A program made the position numbers and the translations under genes. Of a DNA stretch of 64,000 nt, positions 40,352-49,197 are shown in pieces (the stretch's first letter is position 1; the number at the start of each line of letters is the position of its first letter). The stretch covers positions 12,966-76,965 of the forward strand of contig JAEDES010000004.1 of assembly GCA_016293205.1 (NCBI GenBank). Reading direction: 5' to 3'. The notes beneath the pieces are model-generated. The model was not told where the DNA came from and did no database searches. It worked only from the letters and a program-made list of their open reading frames with translations. Source of the DNA: Bacilli bacterium. GTDB taxonomy: Bacteria > Bacillota_I > Bacilli_A > RF39 > UBA660.

Positions 40352-42427
40352 CTATTCTTGGATATTTTTCATTTGACTTTCTTCTTTTGGATTTAATAAG
40401 TCAAATACAATTATGTCATTGGATACATCTAATAATTCAGTTGTATAAGCATTATTCTTTTTAATTTCATCTTCGCTTATAGCTTCACCTGTTAGAGATA
40501 GATATTCTCCTTTTTGACTATTATAATATACTTTATTTGTTACCCAATTTCCATTAGGGAAAACTACTATGTTATTTTCTTTAATATTGAAAATATCATG
40601 ACCTAGTTGATATTTGTTATAGAAACCTAACATATTACCAAGAGTTGGCATTACATCATACATTCCCATAACGTTTGTAACTTCTTTATTCATTTCAGTT
40701 CCATCCATGTCTTTTGTCCAGATAATGAATGGTACTTTTCTTCCTAATTCATATTGATATGAATCATACTCTTTATAGTTTGGATCATCTTCATCTAAGA
40801 TGTCATCATTTTCTTTATCATAGTTATATAGTAAATTGTAATCTTTCTTTGATAAACGTGCATCATGGTCTCCGTAGATTATAAGCACTGTATTTTCTAA
40901 TAGTCCTTCTGCATCTAATTTTTGGATAAATTCACCTAAAGCCTCATCAGCATAGTGATATGATTTAAAGTAATTTCCTAGTTTAGTTCCTTCCATATAA
41001 GGATATGTTACTTCTACTGGATTACCATTTTCATCTTGTACTGTTTCTTTTATATCTACAGGGAATTCTCCATATTTATCTACATCTGAGAATGGTGTAT
41101 GGTTTGTTAACATAATTAATAATCCATACCATGATTCATGTTTTTTATTAATCTTTTTAATTTTTTCAACTGATTGTTCAAAGAATGATTTATCATTTAG
41201 ACCAAGTCCAATTACATCTTCTTCAGGTACTTTGTAGTCTGCTTTACTGTAGAATCTATCATAACCTAAACTTTGATGCATTGTTCTTCTGTTCCAGAAG
41301 TCTGCATTATTAGCATGCATACTAAATGTATAATATCCTTTTTCTTTTAAAAGACTTGGTGTTGATATATATTTTCTATTTGAGTATGATACAAATGCAG
41401 TTCCACTCTTTGTAGGCATTAGAGATGTATTATAAGTTAACTCTGCATCACTACTTGTACCTACACTTACTTGTGAATAGAAGTTTGAAAAATACATTCC
41501 TTCACTTACTAATTTATTTAAAGTTGGAGTTACTTCTTGTCCATTAAATGTCATTCCAATAGCGTTTGCTTGCATACTTTCTGCATGAATTGCAATAACA
41601 TTTTTTCCTTCAAATATATTTGTATATTTATTTGTTTGAACTTCGTCTTTTCCTTCAAAGTATTGTTCAAATTTTGTTTTGGCTTTATCATATCCAAACA
41701 TTGAATTAATCTTTGGTTGAATTGATACAATCAAGTCATTTCCTTGATATACATATATACCGAATCTCATTACTATGTATTCTTTATTCCATTGTTTTGC
41801 AAATCTTGATACATCTAGAGTTGTCATTGTTAGTAAAAATAAAATAGCAAGGGCAAATCCTACAGATGCTGTCTTTAAAGAACGCTTCTTTCTTTCTGAT
41901 TTTACTTCTACTCTTTTATAATAATTTGTTTTCTTTAATTTTAAATGTACATAATACATTGTAATTGGTGAAAGAATATAAATTAAATCTTTTAATTGTA
42001 AGACGTTTTCTACTACTGCATCTCCTACTGCACCAACATATTGTGTTAGTGATAACATTGAAATTGATGCGAATGATGTATAGAAAGTATAATAAACAGA
42101 ATTTATCATACATATTGCAGTTAAGAAAATATTCATTCCCATGTAATATGCAAAACGATGTTTTGGTTTAAATAAATATCCTAATGATCCTAATATAATT
42201 ACAACTGCTAAATCTGCTATTATTGGTTTAATTGATAAGTAATTTTCTAAGGTGTTCATGCAGAAGAATCTTAATAAAGTTGAAGATAAAACAGTTGTTA
42301 GAACAAAAGTAATAAATAAGATATTATTTTTAAAATACTCTTTATGTAAATTTTCTGTTTTTACTCTTTTTATATATTTTTTTATTTTGTCTTTTGTTTT
42401 CTTTAAGCTAACTTTTAATCTCTTCAT
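40352..42427 (-). CDS. ltaS: LtaS-family phosphoglycerol transferase (lipoteichoic acid synthase-like)
   Basis: The 691-residue product has five membrane helices (about 35-55, 68-85, 93-115, 143-160, 190-206) and an extracellular alkaline-phosphatase-fold domain (about 260-650). Metal and catalytic motifs are NVIAIHAESMQAN (E283), VSVGTSSDAELTYNTSLMP, YGDHDARL and FSMHANNADFWNRR. In Staphylococcus LtaS the nucleophile is Thr in GKTSDAE; here the aligned residue is Ser325 (GTSSDAE). LtaS polymerises glycerol-phosphate from phosphatidylglycerol onto a glycolipid anchor. Related paralogues act as primases or transfer phosphoglycerol to other glycans, so the exact product is inferred. It leads an operon with a membrane protein and has a near-consensus promoter. 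Confidence 0.88.
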   Translation of the reverse strand: MKRLKVSLKKTKDKIKKYIKRVKTENLHKEYFKNNILFITFVLTTVLSSTLLRFFCMNTLENYLSIKPIIADLAVVIILGSLGYLFKPKHRFAYYMGMNIFLTAICMINSVYYTFYTSFASISMLSLTQYVGAVGDAVVENVLQLKDLIYILSPITMYYVHLKLKKTNYYKRVEVKSERKKRSLKTASVGFALAILFLLTMTTLDVSRFAKQWNKEYIVMRFGIYVYQGNDLIVSIQPKINSMFGYDKAKTKFEQYFEGKDEVQTNKYTNIFEGKNVIAIHAESMQANAIGMTFNGQEVTPTLNKLVSEGMYFSNFYSQVSVGTSSDAELTYNTSLMPTKSGTAFVSYSNRKYISTPSLLKEKGYYTFSMHANNADFWNRRTMHQSLGYDRFYSKADYKVPEEDVIGLGLNDKSFFEQSVEKIKKINKKHESWYGLLIMLTNHTPFSDVDKYGEFPVDIKETVQDENGNPVEVTYPYMEGTKLGNYFKSYHYADEALGEFIQKLDAEGLLENTVLIIYGDHDARLSKKDYNLLYNYDKENDDILDEDDPNYKEYDSYQYELGRKVPFIIWTKDMDGTEMNKEVTNVMGMYDVMPTLGNMLGFYNKYQLGHDIFNIKENNIVVFPNGNWVTNKVYYNSQKGEYLSLTGEAISEDEIKKNNAYTTELLDVSNDIIVFDLLNPKEESQMKNIQE

Positions 42428-42449
42428 TATCTTATACCTCGCTTATTTT

Positions 42450-42478
42450 ATTATATCACTAGGTGGATGTTTTTTCAA
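42450..42478 (-). promoter_or_regulatory. Promoter of the ltaS operon
   Basis: TTGAAA (plus 42473-42478), 17-base spacer ending TGA, TATAAT (plus 42450-42455). Confidence 0.8.
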
Positions 42479-42483
42479 TTATT

Positions 42484-42517
42484 TATAAAAAAGAAAAAAG
42501 AATCAAGTGATTCTTTT
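42484..42517 (-). terminator. Intrinsic terminator of the BrkB-like operon
   Basis: AAAAGAATCA (42496-42505) and TGATTCTTTT (42508-42517), followed on the minus strand by TTCTTTTTT. It overlaps the TAA stop at 42516. Confidence 0.8.
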
Positions 42518-43343
42518 ATTCAATATTTTCTTGTTGTTTTAAGTGATATTCTCCAGCATTTAGACCCATACCTAAAACAAAGATATATGATAAGATATAA
42601 ACCCATAATAGTAATACTAAAATATTTGAAATACTTCCATAAAATATTGAGTAACTTGCAAATGTTCCAATATAGAATGAATATATTTCTGTTGCTAGAA
42701 CCCAACCTATTGTTGTGAATATTGCTCCTTTTCTAGTTGTTATACTAGCTACTTTTTCATCAGGTGCTATTGTATATAATAGACGAATATTTCCATATAG
42801 GATGAAAATAGTAATTGGATATTTTAATAATTGATAGATTTGATAGATTATTTCTATTGGTTTAAAATCTTCTAAATAGTATCTTAATAAGGCAAAGATT
42901 GTATCTCCACATACTGGTACTATAAATAAGAATAAGAATAATCCTAACATAATGAATATCATCATTATAGCTTTTAATCTTCTTTTTAAAATACTATCTG
43001 GTTCTAATTTATATATTTCGTTTGATGTTATTATCATCGAGTGTGTTCCATTGGATGCTAATAGGAATGCTGATATAAAGAAGACTGCGATATTAAAGTT
43101 AAATCCTTGTCCTCCTAATATGTCTGTTAAAACATCGGCAATATCTTTTGGAATTGATGAAGATATTGTTAATTTTACGGCATCCATTGGGATATTTAAA
43201 CTATTTGTAATTACTCCAACTAAGGCTATTGTTGGAATTATTGACATAACAAGAAAAAAAGCAAGCTGACCAGGTAAAATCCTCATCTCTGGCTTTCTTA
43301 TTATCTTGATAAGTTCTTTTAAAAAGCCTCTTGCTTGCTCCAT
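42516..43343 (-). CDS. YihY/BrkB-family membrane protein
   Basis: The 275-residue protein has six membrane helices and family marks: GQLAFFLVMSIIPTIALVGVI near residues 25-45, NIAVFFISAFLLASNGTHSMIITSNEIYKLEP, and the C-terminal RKGAIFTTIGWVLATEIYSFYIGTFASYSIFYGSISNILVLLLWVYILSYIFVLGMGLNA. The family was named after tRNA-processing enzyme and virulence annotations that have not held up; its role is unknown, with suggestions of transport or envelope integrity. It starts 11 bases after the GGDEF-like gene and is last in that operon. Confidence 0.85.
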   Translation of the reverse strand: MEQARGFLKELIKIIRKPEMRILPGQLAFFLVMSIIPTIALVGVITNSLNIPMDAVKLTISSSIPKDIADVLTDILGGQGFNFNIAVFFISAFLLASNGTHSMIITSNEIYKLEPDSILKRRLKAIMMIFIMLGLFLFLFIVPVCGDTIFALLRYYLEDFKPIEIIYQIYQLLKYPITIFILYGNIRLLYTIAPDEKVASITTRKGAIFTTIGWVLATEIYSFYIGTFASYSIFYGSISNILVLLLWVYILSYIFVLGMGLNAGEYHLKQQENIE

Positions 43344-43354
43344 AATACTTTTTC

Positions 43355-45397
43355 CTACCTATATTCTTCTTTATTTGTAATCATTTCTAAAGTAGCTTCA
43401 TTGATAGCATCATCTAATGTTTTAATTTCATCAGTGATCATGCTATAACCAATAGCTGCTCCAAATTCATGTGGAAGTGATTTCATTTCTTTTTCTAACT
43501 TCTTAGTGTATGTTGCGATTTGTCTATCACTATAACCTACTAAGTAGATTAAGAATTCATTTCCGTCAGTTCTGATTACTTCACTATTTTCTAATTGAGT
43601 ATTAACTAAAATACTTGCGGCTTTAATGATTAATTGGTCCCCTTCTTCGTGACCATAGTTGTCATTAACATATTTAACATTGTTTAAGTCAACCATAACG
43701 ATTGATTGTGGGAATACTTTGCAATCTTCCCATTCATTCATTTTAGCATTTAAATAATTTCTATTCTTTAATGAAGTTAACATATCTGTATATTTGTGTC
43801 TATCAGATGCTTTAATCTTTTTAACTTCATTTTTCTTCTTTATAATTAACCAAATTACTCCAAATGAAATTAATGGTATAAAGATAATTGCTAAAACAAT
43901 TGTATATACTTGTTCAAATGTAGAATCTTCTAAGATTGAAGCATTCATTCTTTCAATACCTGTATTTCTATAGTTATAGTAAGAATTTGTATTGATTATA
44001 TAATTAAATAAATTAAAGAATGCTTTGTTATCTGATTTTACCATAAACTTATAATCATTCATCATTGTATCTTTATAGATTAAGTTATAATCTTTAAATT
44101 TAGATTTTTGATAATGAGAATAGATTTCATAATCAACTACAATAAGATAATCTTCTGCTTTTTTAACTAAGTCATCTAAATTATCATATGTTTTTATTTT
44201 AGCTCGAGAATTATTACTAAAGTAATGATATAGTGAGTTATCTTCTAACATGATAATTTTTTGTCCTTTTAAACTTTCGAATGATGTTACTACGTGATTA
44301 TCTTTTTGTTTTCCTAGTACAACATAGTCTTCAATAAATGTTGATACTGTTGGAGTATATTTATTATTTGAAATGTTGTAGTAATCAAAGAATACATCTA
44401 CATCACCTTTTTTAACAGCTTTTTCTAAAGCTTCTGGAGATGAATATTTCTTATATTTGAAATTAATATTTGCTAAACGAGCAATTCTATCAACATATTC
44501 TCCAGCAATACCTGCTACTTTTCCATTTACTTTGATTTCATATGGTTCATTTTCAATAAATCCATATACATAGTTTTTAGATATTAAAGATGCTTTTTCT
44601 TTAGCATTTAATTTATTAACATCTAAATAGAAATCTAAGTATGCAGCATTATATTCTTCTACATATTTTGTTAAACGCCATTTATTATAATATTTAGTTA
44701 CAATCTTATTAAGTTTTTCATTATTATTACTTAATGTTAGAACAATAGTCTTTTGCATTTCATTAAAATAATAGTTAATTGAATATTTATCGTTTTCAAT
44801 TACGTAGTTTAAATACATAATATTTGGAATGATAATCATATTTACTTCATTATTATCTAATGATGTATATAGTTCTTCAATCTTTCCATATTTTTTATAT
44901 GATAAGTTTGTTCCACTCTTTAAGTAATAACTTACATCTGATGCATCTTCATCAAATACACCAATTGTCATATTCTTCATGTCTTTAATATGACTAATTC
45001 TTTGATATTCTTTACCTACTGCAATATAGTTATCAGTAAATAAATATAAATCTTTTTCTGATAGTTCTTCACCATTATCTAAAATTCTAATTCTAAAACT
45101 ATCTGTTGTAGTCTCTGAACCTTTTAAGTATGGGATTAAGTTAAATTCTAAGTCGATATCTTTTTGGAAGTCTTCTACGAAGTTAAAAATTAATCCTGAA
45201 CCGTTTAATCCATATAATGGATAATCATTTACTACTTCAAAGTCATATGTTTGATCTTTATTTGATTGTACCCATTGTTTTTCTTGGACTGTTAAGGTTG
45301 TTGTTTTATCTTGTTTATTATAATAACGATAGACAAAAAAGAAGGCTACTACAGCTATTATAAAAGCAAAGATTACTATATATAACTTTTTCTTCAT
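43355..45397 (-). CDS. Periplasmic-sensor protein with two SBP-type domains and a degenerate GGDEF domain
   Basis: The 680-residue protein has an N-terminal membrane anchor (about 5-24), two solute-binding-protein-like domains in tandem outside the membrane (about 35-265 and 275-505; MTIGVFDEDASDVSYYLKSGTNLSYKKYG and KGQKIIMLEDNSLYHYFSNNS are typical of amino-acid-binding modules), a second membrane helix (about 517-537) and a cytosolic GGDEF-like domain. That domain has LTSLKNRNYLN, IVMVDLNNVKYVNDNYGHEEGDQ and, instead of GG[DE]EF, DGNEF at 611-615. Loss of the first Gly and of the acidic metal ligand makes cyclase activity doubtful. It could instead bind nucleotides or act as a receptor scaffold. 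It shares an operon with a small membrane protein and a BrkB-like protein. Confidence 0.82.
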   Translation of the reverse strand: MKKKLYIVIFAFIIAVVAFFFVYRYYNKQDKTTTLTVQEKQWVQSNKDQTYDFEVVNDYPLYGLNGSGLIFNFVEDFQKDIDLEFNLIPYLKGSETTTDSFRIRILDNGEELSEKDLYLFTDNYIAVGKEYQRISHIKDMKNMTIGVFDEDASDVSYYLKSGTNLSYKKYGKIEELYTSLDNNEVNMIIIPNIMYLNYVIENDKYSINYYFNEMQKTIVLTLSNNNEKLNKIVTKYYNKWRLTKYVEEYNAAYLDFYLDVNKLNAKEKASLISKNYVYGFIENEPYEIKVNGKVAGIAGEYVDRIARLANINFKYKKYSSPEALEKAVKKGDVDVFFDYYNISNNKYTPTVSTFIEDYVVLGKQKDNHVVTSFESLKGQKIIMLEDNSLYHYFSNNSRAKIKTYDNLDDLVKKAEDYLIVVDYEIYSHYQKSKFKDYNLIYKDTMMNDYKFMVKSDNKAFFNLFNYIINTNSYYNYRNTGIERMNASILEDSTFEQVYTIVLAIIFIPLISFGVIWLIIKKKNEVKKIKASDRHKYTDMLTSLKNRNYLNAKMNEWEDCKVFPQSIVMVDLNNVKYVNDNYGHEEGDQLIIKAASILVNTQLENSEVIRTDGNEFLIYLVGYSDRQIATYTKKLEKEMKSLPHEFGAAIGYSMITDEIKTLDDAINEATLEMITNKEEYR

Positions 45398-45411
45398 CTT
45401 CTGTACTCCTT

Positions 45412-45858
45412 CTATGCTCTATCTTTTGTCCATGTAAATCCATCTTTATTTTGATGTTTGTATCCAATAATTGGGAAATCAGTTGCATCTGTTTCTTTCT
45501 TTAAGAATACTTGTATATCATAGTAGTTTAATTGTTTTTCAGCAAATAATTCAAAGATTTTTTTAGAATTATCTTTAGCTACTGATGATGAAATATCAGG
45601 GTTAACAATCATTGTTATATTAATAATTCTTCCTGATGTTCTTACTTCTACTTTTGATACAAAATCTTTTAGTTTTTCTTGAATTTGTTTATCTAAATCT
45701 TCTGCTAGTTTAACTTCTTCAATACCGTCTAAACGATTACCATATATAGCTCCACCACTTGGGTAAAGAATATTTTTTAGTTGAATTGCAGCTACTAAAG
45801 CTACTAAAAATACAGTAATAACTACAAGTAATTTTTTATTTCTTTTAATAAAATTCAT
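45412..45858 (-). CDS. Small single-pass membrane protein of unknown function
   Basis: The 148-residue product has a basic start, a membrane helix at about 8-28 (LLVVITVFLVALVAAIQL) and a soluble outer domain of about 115 residues with alternating helix and strand. The segments KLAEDLDKQIQEKLKDFVSKVEVRTSGRIINITMIVNP, NSKKIFELFAEKQLNYYDIQVFLKK and FPIIGYKHQNKDGFTWTKDRA are recognisable as one compact alpha/beta unit. No catalytic motif is seen and I do not know the family. It is the first gene of the operon with the SBP-GGDEF protein, 14 bases upstream of it, so it may be an accessory to that sensor. Confidence 0.65.
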   Translation of the reverse strand: MNFIKRNKKLLVVITVFLVALVAAIQLKNILYPSGGAIYGNRLDGIEEVKLAEDLDKQIQEKLKDFVSKVEVRTSGRIINITMIVNPDISSSVAKDNSKKIFELFAEKQLNYYDIQVFLKKETDATDFPIIGYKHQNKDGFTWTKDRA

Positions 45859-45880
45859 ATTATCACATCCTAGTATTTTT

Positions 45881-45909
45881 ATTATACACTATGTATTATT
45901 CTTTTTCAA
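45881..45909 (-). promoter_or_regulatory. Promoter of the sensor operon
   Basis: TTGAAA (plus 45904-45909), 17-base spacer, TATAAT (plus 45881-45886). It lies just after the gatB stop codon. Confidence 0.8.
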
Positions 45910-45913
45910 TGAA

Positions 45914-47341
45914 CTATTTGTTCGATAATTCTTCTTTAAGAATTTCAGTTGCCATTTGTGGATTTGCTGATCCTTTAGTTTCTTTCATTACTTGTCCCAT
46001 GAAGAATTTTAAGGCTCTATCAGGACGTTCCTTATAATCAGCAATACCTTGTGGATTTGCTTCAATTATTTTTACAATTACTTCTCTAATTGCAGAATCA
46101 TCTGTTATATTTTCAATACCTGAGTCTTTAATTATTTTTTCAATTGAATCAGTTGATTCTAAAATCTTATCAATAATATCTTTTAAGTTTTTACTTGTTA
46201 AAGTATTATCTTCCATATTTTTGATAAGTTCAATAAATCTTTCTTTTGTAAGAGTTGTATCTGTTATTACTTTTTCATTTTTATTTAAGTATGCAGATAT
46301 ATCTCCTAATAATAAGTTAGATGCTATTTTGAAGTTTGTATTATCTTCTAACATTGTATTGAAATAATCACTTAATGGTCTATTTTGAATTAACTTATTA
46401 GCGTTTATTTCAGATACTCCTTTAGATACATAAACTTCTCTTCTTTTATCTGGTAACATTGGGATTGTTTTCTTTACTTCTTCAATCATTTCATCTGTTA
46501 CATATAAGTATGGAATATCTGGTTCTGGGAAATATCGATAATCATTTCCTGTTTCCTTTACTCTCATTAGAACAGTATTGCCTAATTTATCATCATATCT
46601 TCTTGTTTGTTCTTGGAATGTTTCTCCTTTATCAAGAAGTTCTGCTTGACGAATAATTTCTTTTTCGATACTTACTCCAACATTTGAGATTGAACCAATA
46701 TTTTTAATTTCGCATTTTGTTCCGAATGGATCAGATTCATTTTTTCTAATAGATACGTTAGCATCTGCTCTCATTGAACCTTCTTCCATCTTACAATCAC
46801 TAATATCACTATAGAATAATAATTCTTTTAATTTTTCTAAGTATAATTTAGCTTCTTCTGCTGTTGCAATACATGGTTTAGTTACTATTTCAATTAGAGG
46901 TACTCCTGCTCTATTAAAGTCTAGAAGTGTTTTATTTCCTCTATGAGTAGACTTACATGTATCTTCTTCAATATGCATTTCTAAGATCTCAATCTTTTTC
47001 TTTGTACCGTTTACATCAATTTCAACATATCCATCATATCCGATTGGAGTTCTAGATTGAGTAATTTGATAGTTCTTTGAGTTATCTGGATAGAAATAAT
47101 TCTTTCTATCAAAATGCATTTCTCTTCTTATTTTACAATTTAGGACTGTTGCTGCCTTAATTGCTAAGTTTACTACTTCTTTATTTAAAGTTGGTAGTGT
47201 TCCTGGATATCCTAAATCAATAACGTTTGTTAATGAGTTAGCCATTTCTCCATAACCATTTACTGATGGTGAAAATATTTTTGTTTTTGTTTTTAATTCT
47301 ACGTGTACTTCAATACCGATTGTTGGAATATAATTAGTCAT
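45914..47341 (-). CDS. gatB: Asp-tRNA(Asn)/Glu-tRNA(Gln) amidotransferase subunit B
   Basis: The product of about 475 residues has the GatB N-terminal signature YIPTIGIEVHVELKTKTKIFS, then PSVNGYGEMANSLTNVIDLGYPGTLPTLN, HFDRKNYFYPDNSKNYQITQ, DFNRAGVPLIEIVTKP, GSMRADANVSIR and FPEPDIPYL. A YqeY-like C-terminal tail ends with FFMGQVMKETKGSANPQMATEIL. With GatA and GatC it converts misacylated Glu-tRNA(Gln) and Asp-tRNA(Asn) to the cognate amides. I chose ATG 47341, seven bases after AGAGGTG, which overlaps the gatA stop by eight bases. Last gene of gatCAB. Confidence 0.97.
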   Translation of the reverse strand: MTNYIPTIGIEVHVELKTKTKIFSPSVNGYGEMANSLTNVIDLGYPGTLPTLNKEVVNLAIKAATVLNCKIRREMHFDRKNYFYPDNSKNYQITQSRTPIGYDGYVEIDVNGTKKKIEILEMHIEEDTCKSTHRGNKTLLDFNRAGVPLIEIVTKPCIATAEEAKLYLEKLKELLFYSDISDCKMEEGSMRADANVSIRKNESDPFGTKCEIKNIGSISNVGVSIEKEIIRQAELLDKGETFQEQTRRYDDKLGNTVLMRVKETGNDYRYFPEPDIPYLYVTDEMIEEVKKTIPMLPDKRREVYVSKGVSEINANKLIQNRPLSDYFNTMLEDNTNFKIASNLLLGDISAYLNKNEKVITDTTLTKERFIELIKNMEDNTLTSKNLKDIIDKILESTDSIEKIIKDSGIENITDDSAIREVIVKIIEANPQGIADYKERPDRALKFFMGQVMKETKGSANPQMATEILKEELSNK

Positions 47342-48788
47342 TATTTTCACCTCTTACTTCTAGGTTTAAGTTTAATTCTTTTTCAATGAAATTTGCTAAT
47401 TGGTATATTTTTGCTTCTTCAAAAGAATTTCCTATGATATGTAATCCAATTGGCATATGTTCTTTATCAAATCCTACTGGTACATTTAATCCTGGTAATC
47501 CAGCCATATTTACTGGAATTACTAGCACATCATCCATGAATGTTTTTCTTGGATCATCCATTGAATCTGTTAAATTATATGCTGTTGTTGTTGTCGTTGG
47601 ACCAATGATTAAATCATAATTTTCAAATACTTTTGTAAATTCTTTTTTCATATCATCTCTAATTGATAGAGCTTTATTATAATATGTTTTGGCATTTTCA
47701 CCACTTAGTAAATATGAACCGACCATGATTCTTCTTTTTACTTCGTTTCCAAATCCTTCTTGTCTTGTTCCATAGTATAAGTCTTCAATATTTTCTGGAT
47801 TTTCTTTTGAATGACCATATCTAATTCCATCGAATCTTGCTAAGTTAGAACTTGCTTCTCCCATAGCAATAATTTGATATAGTGTTACAGCATTTTCTAA
47901 GTATTTTACATCTACATAGTCTACTACTGCTCCCTTATCTTTTAACATTTTAATTGTTTCTTCAATTTGAATTCTAATATTATCTTCAACGATATCACTC
48001 ATAAAATAATTTGGAACTGCTATTTTCATGCCTTTAATATCTTGTCCAATTAATCTTGTGAAATCTTCAACTGGCTTGTTTGCAGATGTTAAGTCTTTTT
48101 CGTCTTTACCTACTATAGCATTTAGTAATAAAGCATTTTCATAAACATTTCTTGTCATTGGACCAATTTGGTCTAGACTTGAAGCAAATGCTACTAACCC
48201 ATATCTAGAAATTCTTCCATATGTTGGTTTCATGCCTACGATTCCGCAGTAACTTGCAGGTTGTCTAATTGAACCTCCTGTGTCACTACCTAATGCTAGT
48301 GGTACATCACGAGAGGCAATAGTTGTTGCTGATCCTCCTGATGATCCTCCAGATATTTTTTCATTATTCCATGGGTTTTTTGGTGCTCCAAAATAACTTG
48401 TTCTACTTGATGAACCCATTGCAAATTCATCCATATTTGTTTTACCGATAATAATCATATTCTTTTCTTTTAATTTTTCTACAATTGTAGCATCATATAT
48501 TGGAGTAAAGTTATCTAACATATGAGATGCACATGTAGTTCTTAATCCTTTTGTTATGATATTATCTTTAACTGCTATTGGTATTCCAAACAATACATTA
48601 TCTACTTCTTTATCTTCTAATTCTTTTGCTTGTTTTAAAGCTTCTTCTTTATTTAAAGTAATGTATGCATTTAAATCTTTATTTTCTTCAATTCTTGCAA
48701 ATGCTTCTTCTACTAAATCAATTGGCTTAATTGTTTTACTTTTTAATAGTTCGTGTAATTCTTCTATGCTTTTATCTAAATATCTCAT
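47334..48788 (-). CDS. gatA: Asp-tRNA(Asn)/Glu-tRNA(Gln) amidotransferase subunit A
   Basis: The product of about 484 residues is an amidase-signature enzyme. The catalytic triad is visible: Lys in GIPIAVKDNI, the first Ser in GGSSGGSATTIA, and the nucleophile Ser in GSDTGGSIRQPASYCG. GPMTRNVYENALLLNAIVG and GLPGLNVPVGF are also family blocks. GatA hydrolyses glutamine or asparagine to ammonia, channelled to GatB. I chose ATG 48788, eight bases after AGGAGG, because an upstream in-frame start at 48803 overlaps gatC and lacks a ribosome binding site. Confidence 0.97.
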   Translation of the reverse strand: MRYLDKSIEELHELLKSKTIKPIDLVEEAFARIEENKDLNAYITLNKEEALKQAKELEDKEVDNVLFGIPIAVKDNIITKGLRTTCASHMLDNFTPIYDATIVEKLKEKNMIIIGKTNMDEFAMGSSSRTSYFGAPKNPWNNEKISGGSSGGSATTIASRDVPLALGSDTGGSIRQPASYCGIVGMKPTYGRISRYGLVAFASSLDQIGPMTRNVYENALLLNAIVGKDEKDLTSANKPVEDFTRLIGQDIKGMKIAVPNYFMSDIVEDNIRIQIEETIKMLKDKGAVVDYVDVKYLENAVTLYQIIAMGEASSNLARFDGIRYGHSKENPENIEDLYYGTRQEGFGNEVKRRIMVGSYLLSGENAKTYYNKALSIRDDMKKEFTKVFENYDLIIGPTTTTTAYNLTDSMDDPRKTFMDDVLVIPVNMAGLPGLNVPVGFDKEHMPIGLHIIGNSFEEAKIYQLANFIEKELNLNLEVRGENND

Positions 48789-48789
48789 A

Positions 48790-49092
48790 TTAAGCCTCCT
48801 CACTAATTACAACTGGAACTTCAATATAATTTCCACTGTGACGCGGAGCGTTTTCCACTACTTCTTTTGGATTTAACATTTCTTTTGATGTGTCTTCTCT
48901 TAATGTTGTTGGCGCATACCAACTAGCAATTAAAATTTCATCATCATATCCTTTAACGTCATTTATTTTTTCAACATCATTTAAAAGCTGCTTTAACTGT
49001 ACTTGGTATCTTTCTATCTCTTCTTCTGTAATTTTTATACGAGCTAGTTCTGCTACATGTAGTACTTCTTCTCTTGTTAACTTTTCTTCCAT
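48790..49092 (-). CDS. gatC: Asp-tRNA(Asn)/Glu-tRNA(Gln) amidotransferase subunit C
   Basis: The 100-residue protein has the GatC pattern: LTREEVLHVAELARIKITEEEIERYQVQLKQLLNDVEKINDVK, then the loop LREDTSKEM...VVENAPRHSGNYIEVPVVI. It wraps around the GatA-GatB complex and stabilises it. The gene is first in the gatCAB operon, has GGGAGG before the ATG, and is one base upstream of the gatA start. Confidence 0.96.
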   Translation of the reverse strand: MEEKLTREEVLHVAELARIKITEEEIERYQVQLKQLLNDVEKINDVKGYDDEILIASWYAPTTLREDTSKEMLNPKEVVENAPRHSGNYIEVPVVISEEA

Positions 49093-49118
49093 GATGGTTT
49101 CCTCCCTTAACTTTCCTT

Positions 49119-49127
49119 ATTATATCA
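49119..49127 (-). promoter_or_regulatory. Extended -10 promoter of gatCAB
   Basis: TGA-TATAAT on the minus strand about 27 bases before gatC. A TTTTGT element sits 17 bases upstream and is a poor -35. Confidence 0.6.
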
Positions 49128-49165
49128 CAGTTTTGTTATATACAAAACGAGATATAAGTATTTTT

Positions 49166-49197
49166 TCAAAAAAAATAAGAGTTTTTCAACTCTTATT
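49166..49197 (-). terminator. Intrinsic terminator of the OB-fold membrane protein gene
   Basis: AATAAGAGTT (49174-49183) and AACTCTTATT (49188-49197), followed on the minus strand by a T-run of about eight. It overlaps the stop codon at 49196. Confidence 0.9.

Noticed and set aside
43355..45397. An active diguanylate cyclase
   Set aside because: The signature is DGNEF, lacking the first Gly and the acidic metal ligand, so activity cannot be assumed.
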